A DNA stretch of 64,000 nt from Bradyrhizobium sp. BR 10289 (GTDB lineage: Bacteria > Pseudomonadota > Alphaproteobacteria > Rhizobiales > Xanthobacteraceae), in the NCBI RefSeq assembly GCF_019455385.1, contig NZ_JACOFR010000005.1:124001-188000 (forward strand), written 5' to 3'. Each line of letters begins with the position of its first letter. The stretch's first letter is position 1. Below are positions 60,032 through 64,000 of this stretch, in pieces. The translations under genes were made by a program, and so were the position numbers. The notes beneath the pieces are model-generated. The model did not search any database, had not been told where the DNA came from, and was given only the letters and a program-made list of their open reading frames with translations.

Positions 60032-60496
60032 ATGAGCGATCTCACCGAAGTGGAAGTGTTGTGGCTCGAGAAGCGCATCGAAAACCGCGTTCGTTTCGGT
60101 CGCGTTGTCGAGGAACGGAAGATCGATCGCCATCGGCGTGTCCTGTCTTTTGCTCCCGGCAGCATCTTTGCCTTCGTCCGTTGGACCTCCAACGACTTTG
60201 GGACAATCATTTCGCGGATCGACATCTTGCGCGCAGTCGCACCGGGACAGCGCTGCTCGACCGTTCCTTATGTGACACCCGGCGGTGAGATTCTGTTGCG
60301 GCTGTCCGGGTGGCCGAAGGTCGAACGGGTGTTGCAGATGATCGATGCCATTGAGGCGCTCGGCATCGATCCAGCTGATGTCGCGCCTGATCATTGGCAT
60401 CACGTTCATAACCGCCTGTCCGTCAACGAGAAGCCACGCCCGTATACGAAAGCGCGCCATCAGGCCTGGCTTCATCGCCAAAAGGTGATGCGATGA
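60032..60496 (+). CDS. DUF2840 family ICE protein
   Basis: The 154-aa protein starts at ATG 60032 with AGGGAG upstream. It has the DUF2840 pattern: VEVLWLEKRIENRVRFGRVV, DRHRRVLSFAPGSIFAFVRW, SNDFGTIISRIDILRAVAPG and SVNEKPRPYTKARHQAWLHR. Genes of this family stand just before traF in alphaproteobacterial ICEs; the role is unknown. Its stop overlaps the start of the peptidase gene (ATGA), so the two are coupled. Confidence 0.88.
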   Translation: MSDLTEVEVLWLEKRIENRVRFGRVVEERKIDRHRRVLSFAPGSIFAFVRWTSNDFGTIISRIDILRAVAPGQRCSTVPYVTPGGEILLRLSGWPKVERVLQMIDAIEALGIDPADVAPDHWHHVHNRLSVNEKPRPYTKARHQAWLHRQKVMR

Positions 60497-61005
60497 CGCG
60501 CCGCCTCATGATGCTGGCCGTGACGATTGGGGTCGCTGCTGCGCTCATCGCGACGACCGTCCTGGAGCCGCTTCCGCTTTACATCTGGAATGCATCCGCG
60601 AGCGTGCCGATCGGTCTCTACCGCCTCCGACCGGCGGACCAATTCCAAGTCACTGAGTTGGTCGCTGTGCAACCGCCGGAACCGCTCGCGACCTTCCTCG
60701 ACCTTAACGGCTATCTGCCCATTGGCGTCCCCATGCTGAAGCGCGTGCTTGCTCTTCCCGGGCAGACCGTTTGCAGAACGGACCTCACGATTTCGGTCGA
60801 CGACGTCGCGGTGGGCGAAGCGAGGGATCGCGACGGACGCGGACGGCCATTGCCGAAATGGCAGGGCTGCCGCGTCGTCGGCGACGGCGAGCTGTTTCTA
60901 ATGAACTGGCAGTCCGACGACTCCCTGGATGGCCGATATTTTGGATTCTTGCCGGCATCGGCGGTGATCGGCCGAGCTCTGCCCGTGTGGACGTGGGAGG
61001 AATGA
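60493..61005 (+). CDS. traF: TraF-type S26 signal peptidase
   Basis: The 170-aa protein has an N-terminal membrane anchor (MMLAVTIGVAAALIATTVLE), then NASASVPIGLYRL with the catalytic Ser and MLKRVLALPG with the general-base Lys. Late GDGELFLMNWQSDDSLDGRY with the S26 DSLDGRYFG box follows. TraF peptidases process conjugative pilin or transfer proteins in the periplasm. Both ends overlap neighbours by four bases, with DUF2840 and the lytic transglycosylase, so a tight transfer operon is present. Confidence 0.9.
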   Translation: MTRRLMMLAVTIGVAAALIATTVLEPLPLYIWNASASVPIGLYRLRPADQFQVTELVAVQPPEPLATFLDLNGYLPIGVPMLKRVLALPGQTVCRTDLTISVDDVAVGEARDRDGRGRPLPKWQGCRVVGDGELFLMNWQSDDSLDGRYFGFLPASAVIGRALPVWTWEE

Positions 61006-61901
61006 TCGTGCGTATTCCACGCTCTTACCCCGCCATTCCTCTGTTCGATCGATCGCGGGACTATTCCTCCGTCCCGACCAATGCTTGCAGGCCCGACGCG
61101 CGCCGCGGCAGTCCAGGGCGGCCGCATGGCCGGCGCGAAGCGGCTTTACCCTGGACGGGCGCGAGCACGACGGCATGCTCGGCTCGGTCGGGCGGGCGTG
61201 TTTGGGCTGTCGTGTCGCTGCTGCTTATTTTCGCTACTTCGGACGGTGCTGCTCTAGCCGAAAATAGACCGGCATTAGCTCAAGCGGCCGCTCAGGCAGG
61301 CAACCCGTTTGCAGCTTTCGTCGACGAAGCCTCCCAGCGTTTTGCAATTCCGATGGACTGGATCGGTTCGGTCATCAACATCGAAAGTGCCGGCGACGTC
61401 CACGCCAAGTCGCCTAGAGGCGCAATGGGCTTGATGCAAATCATGCCGGCGACCTGGGCGGAACTTCGCGAGCGCTACAAACTCGGGAACGACCCCTACG
61501 ACCCGCATGACAACATTCTGGCCGGCACGGCGTACTTGCGCGAATTGCTCGATCGGTATGGTTCGCCTGGCGTGTTTGCCGCGTACAACGCGGGACCAGC
61601 TCGGTATGAAGAGCATCTCGCTGGTAGCTCCTTGCCAGAAGAGACGCGAGCATACGTAGCAAAGTTTGCAAACCTGCTTGCCACCGAACTGCCGCCGAGA
61701 TGGACGTCCAGCGGACAGTCATCAGCAGCTGCGACGCTATTCGTCACACGATCCGATCTCATGAAGTCGCGCTATCGGTTGCCGGCGCTCATGCCGTCCA
61801 GCGGTGTCACGACCGCAATTTCGGCGCCCGATGTTTCGCCCATGGTCCCTCGGCCTGTTGGCGTGTTCGTGCCTCGATCGGATTCGGGAGCATCGCAATG
61901 A
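61002..61901 (+). CDS. Conjugation-associated lytic transglycosylase (VirB1/TrbN-like)
   Basis: The 299-aa product starts at ATG 61002, sharing ATGA with traF. After a basic N-terminal region and a membrane or signal segment (WAVVSLLLIFATSDGAALAE, about residues 68-87), an SLT domain follows. It has the catalytic Glu in SVINIESAGD, AKSPRGAMGLMQIMPATWAE, and GTAYLRELLDRYGSPGVFAA then YNAGPARY. It opens peptidoglycan for the mating channel. The N-terminus is longer than usual and Arg/Pro-rich, so a start downstream is possible. Confidence 0.88.
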   Translation: MIVRIPRSYPAIPLFDRSRDYSSVPTNACRPDARRGSPGRPHGRREAALPWTGASTTACSARSGGRVWAVVSLLLIFATSDGAALAENRPALAQAAAQAGNPFAAFVDEASQRFAIPMDWIGSVINIESAGDVHAKSPRGAMGLMQIMPATWAELRERYKLGNDPYDPHDNILAGTAYLRELLDRYGSPGVFAAYNAGPARYEEHLAGSSLPEETRAYVAKFANLLATELPPRWTSSGQSSAAATLFVTRSDLMKSRYRLPALMPSSGVTTAISAPDVSPMVPRPVGVFVPRSDSGASQ

Positions 61902-62235
61902 CCAGGTGTGCGGGTTCGCAATCTGGTGGCGTATGGGCGATGCCTTCGGCCCGCGCTCTACTCGTCGCTTCGCTCCTCACCGAGCCACCCTTCGGGTGTC
62001 TCGGCCCTTCGGGTAACGATCGCTATCGCAAGCGCTCGGAAGCAGCGGAGGCTTCGCAAGTCGGCTGCCAGGTCGCGGCGGCTCTTTCGGGATCCGGCGA
62101 CTGGGAGACCACGACGGCAGGACGGCTCTTCAAATCGGGCTTCGAGAAACCGGTGCACGAAGATAGTCGCCCTGTGGTCGAATCCGGAGTCTGGTGCAAC
62201 GACTTAGGCGGTCGTTGCCACACAGGAGAGCTCCG
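61902..62235. other. Transfer-region gap left of the IS110-family gene
   Basis: In similar elements the relaxase gene follows the transglycosylase. Here the next gene is an IS110-family transposase, so this gap holds the left part of an interrupted intergenic region. CCACCCTTCGGGTG (61988-62001) is a hairpin-forming word, and CGATCGCTATCGC occurs near 62020, resembling repeat B near ardC. The oriT may lie here or beyond the insertion. Confidence 0.4.
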
Positions 62236-63300
62236 ATGAAACTTTACGTTGGGTTGGACGTCGGTCTTGAAGAAACCAGTCTCTGCATCGTCGATGGCGA
62301 GGGTCTCACGGTCCGTGAGCTCAAGGTCAGCACCGAGCCAGCGGCGATCCGCTCCGCAGTAGAGGGCTACGCGGATCGCCTCGAGAGAGTGGGAGTCGAG
62401 GCGTCATCGCTTGGCATCTGGCTGTATCGCGAACTGCAACCAGCGGGGCTCCCGATCATTGTCGTCGAAGCGCGCCACATGCGCGTTTTGCTGTCGACAA
62501 TGCGGAATAAGACCGACCGGAATGACGCGCGCGGCATCGCGCGGATGATGCGACTGGGTTGGTACCGCGCCGTCCATGTCAAGAACATCGACATGCAGAA
62601 GATGCGTACGTTGCTGACCAGTCGGAAGCTGCTCAAGCGCAAGCTGATCAACCTCGAAAACCACATTCGTGGTGCGCTGCGGGCCTATGGTTTGCTCGTC
62701 GGAGCGGTCGCCCGCGGCGCCTACGAGGCCCGCGTCCGCGTGCTGATTGAGCGCAGCGATCCGATCTTCGTAATGACCATCGAGGCCATACTCGACGTGC
62801 GCCGTGCCATCCTCAAAGGCTACGATCGGCTCCATCGTGTGCTCCTACAGGTGGTCCAGCATGATGCTGTCTGCCGGCGCCTGATGACGGTTCCGGGCGT
62901 CGGTCCCGTTGCGGCCCTGTCGTTCAAAGTCGGCGTCGACGACCCTCATCGCTTTGCCCGATCGCGAACGGTGGGTGCGCATTTTGGCTTGGCGCCGAGG
63001 CGGCACCAGTCCGGCACGTCGATCGATTACGAGGGGCGCATCAGCAAACAGGGCGACATAGCCGTACGCGAGGCGCTTTGCGAGGCGGCCGCAAGCCTGA
63101 TGCTACGAGTCAGGAAATGGTCGGCACTGCGGGCGTGGGGCCTGCGGATCGCCAAACGGTCGAGCATGCTGTGCGCGATCACCGCGGTCGCGCGCAAGCT
63201 CGCAAGCATTCTGCACCGGATGTGGGTCAGCGAGACCGATTTCCACGTCGGTTTTGGCGCCAAAATCACGCAGCGCATGCGGTTGAAACCTGCACGGTAG
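62236..63300 (+). mobile_element. IS110-family transposase gene
   Basis: The 354-aa protein starts at ATG 62236 with GGAGAG upstream. The N-terminal DEDD/RuvC-like domain opens LYVGLDVGLEETSLCIVDGE with the first Asp. It contains VEASSLGIWLYREL with the Glu, and TMRNKTDRNDARGIARMM with the Asp pair. The C-terminal Transposase_20 domain has LMTVPGVGPVAALSFKVGVD and the conserved Ser region ending GRISKQGDIAVREAL. The gene looks intact. IS110 elements have no clear terminal inverted repeats, so the ends cannot be set; the element lies between about 61.9 and 63.8 kb. Confidence 0.9.
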
Positions 63301-63850
63301 CTGCGGTGCAAATGACGATGGATTAGCGCTGGGTTTAACGCCCGGCTTGTTGAGAAGGAGCAAAATAAGAGATCCGCGCGCGCGGTGAGCGTCCCCTGGC
63401 GGGGCCGCGAAACGGGGAATGTCCGCTATCTCTTGCCTGCTGCCGCCCTTCGGGGACGAGAGCGCCGGACTGCTTGGACAGCCCTGTTTACCAACCTGAT
63501 GAAGAGCATGCGACGGCCGATGTGCTGAACGCGAAGGAACGCATGGACCCCGCCTGGTGAATGCCGATCGCAAACGCGGTTGTGGTGACGTTTGTGCGTT
63601 GTTGATGCAGGGAGTCGGTAATGGCTGAAGTGCGAAGAGTCGAAGAAAAGCGTAGAAATGAGTTGACTTTACCCGCCCGATTAGGAAGGCGAGATAAAAG
63701 GGGCTCGCCGGTCGAACCGCAAGCCATTGGCATGGCTTGGGTTCTGGCGTGCCGGTCGGTCGGGGCGCGTGCCGCGCAGCGCATTTTGGCGAATGCAATC
63801 AAAGGTCTTTTCGGCACCGTGTGCGCTTTTGATCGTTGGGAGGCCCTGCA
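63301..63850. other. Gap between the IS transposase and the relaxase gene
   Basis: About 550 bases without a credible gene. It includes the 3' flank of the IS110-type element and the leader of the relaxase gene. The expected oriT of the element should be in this gap or in 61902-62235, but I cannot identify a nick site. Confidence 0.4.
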
Positions 63851-64000
63851 GTGAGCGTGGGCGACAGTGATCTGCGTGTTCGGCCTGGGCGTATCCGCAG
63901 TACCCGCGCGCCGAAGCCGAAGAGCTTTATCAACCAGGTGCTGCGCGCCGCGAAGAAGGCAGGACATACCTCGGGGCAGGCCGCTGCTGGCAGGCGTGCT
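63851..64000 (+). CDS. Relaxase (DUF3363/VirD2-type), N-terminal 50 residues only
   Basis: From GTG 63851 the frame reads VSVGDSDLRVRPGRIRSTRA, then PKPKSFINQVLRAAKKAGHT and SGQAAAGRRA, and runs to the last base of the window. RVRPGRIRSTRAPKxKSFI is the opening of the DUF3363-containing relaxases that follow traF and a transglycosylase in alphaproteobacterial ICEs. Catalytic His and Tyr residues lie outside the window. The IS110-type insertion now separates it from the traF operon. Confidence 0.75.
   Translation, partial: MSVGDSDLRVRPGRIRSTRAPKPKSFINQVLRAAKKAGHTSGQAAAGRRA

Noticed and set aside
1..64000. CRISPR array
   Set aside because: No series of short direct repeats with regular unique spacers was seen; the only short tandem set is the three iterons after repA.
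1..64000. Integrase or T4SS genes of the ICE
   Set aside because: No tyrosine or serine recombinase, TraG-type coupling protein or Trb/VirB structural gene was recognised; they must lie outside the window.

Overview
The window looks like alphaproteobacterial DNA of the Bradyrhizobium type. Reasons are the GC-rich coding, many small lysine-rich or DUF proteins typical of that genus (DUF6894, DUF3606-like, a 66-aa conserved protein), a rhizobial Ku relic, and a rhizobial-type integrative and conjugative element (ICE) backbone. All identifications come from reading the sequence; no search was run.

Layout. (1) About 1-8.5 kb: mostly small hypothetical genes, a cold-shock protein, an outer-membrane beta-barrel protein with two small envelope genes, and several broken genes, so it looks like chromosome or old-island DNA. 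(2) At 8500-8554 lies a clean 3' portion of a tRNA-Thr(GGT) gene without its 5' end, the usual scar of tRNA-targeted integration. Geometry places the element to its right. (3) 8.6-14.7 kb: a deleted ku gene, a truncated ion-channel-like gene, a GGDEF/EAL protein, small Bradyrhizobium proteins and two families of long direct repeats. (4) 14.8-26.3 kb: a left-to-right ICE/plasmid maintenance block of ArdC-like antirestriction protein, ParB-like protein, a 1438-aa methylase/strawberry-notch helicase, a Toprim primase-like protein, a DUF2493 protein, a membrane protein and a DUF736 protein. The first two genes share a nested-hairpin leader.

(5) 26.5-34.8 kb: a minus-strand detoxification or redox cargo with two HD-domain proteins, a GlxA-type regulator, a cupin, two MDR oxidoreductases, an AhpD-like protein, a nitroreductase and an AraC regulator. 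A 41-bp operator-like sequence occurs twice. (6) 35.5-56.5 kb: a plus-strand catabolic cargo with a TetR regulator, two solute-binding proteins without a transporter, two amidases, a three-subunit molybdenum hydroxylase, two MHS-type transporters, a fumarylacetoacetase-like hydrolase, a cyclase-family hydrolase, a flavin dehydrogenase, an ACMSD-like amidohydrolase and a NylB-like SxxK hydrolase. A 26-bp motif with 21-bp-spaced half-sites stands before three transcription units, and a TetR-type sequence stands before two. The set suggests uptake, hydroxylation and hydrolytic opening of an unidentified N-containing ring or amide.

(7) 56.8-64 kb: the ICE control and transfer block. It has a divergent XRE/DUF2285 pair resembling qseC-qseM, a palindrome resembling a tra box, a DUF6499/DUF2285 gene split by a +1 frameshift like fseA, an RdfS-like excisionase, a RepA-like initiator with three iterons, DUF2840, a TraF-type peptidase, a lytic transglycosylase, an IS110-family insertion and the first 50 codons of a relaxase cut by the window edge. 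No integrase, coupling protein or T4SS genes are inside the window.
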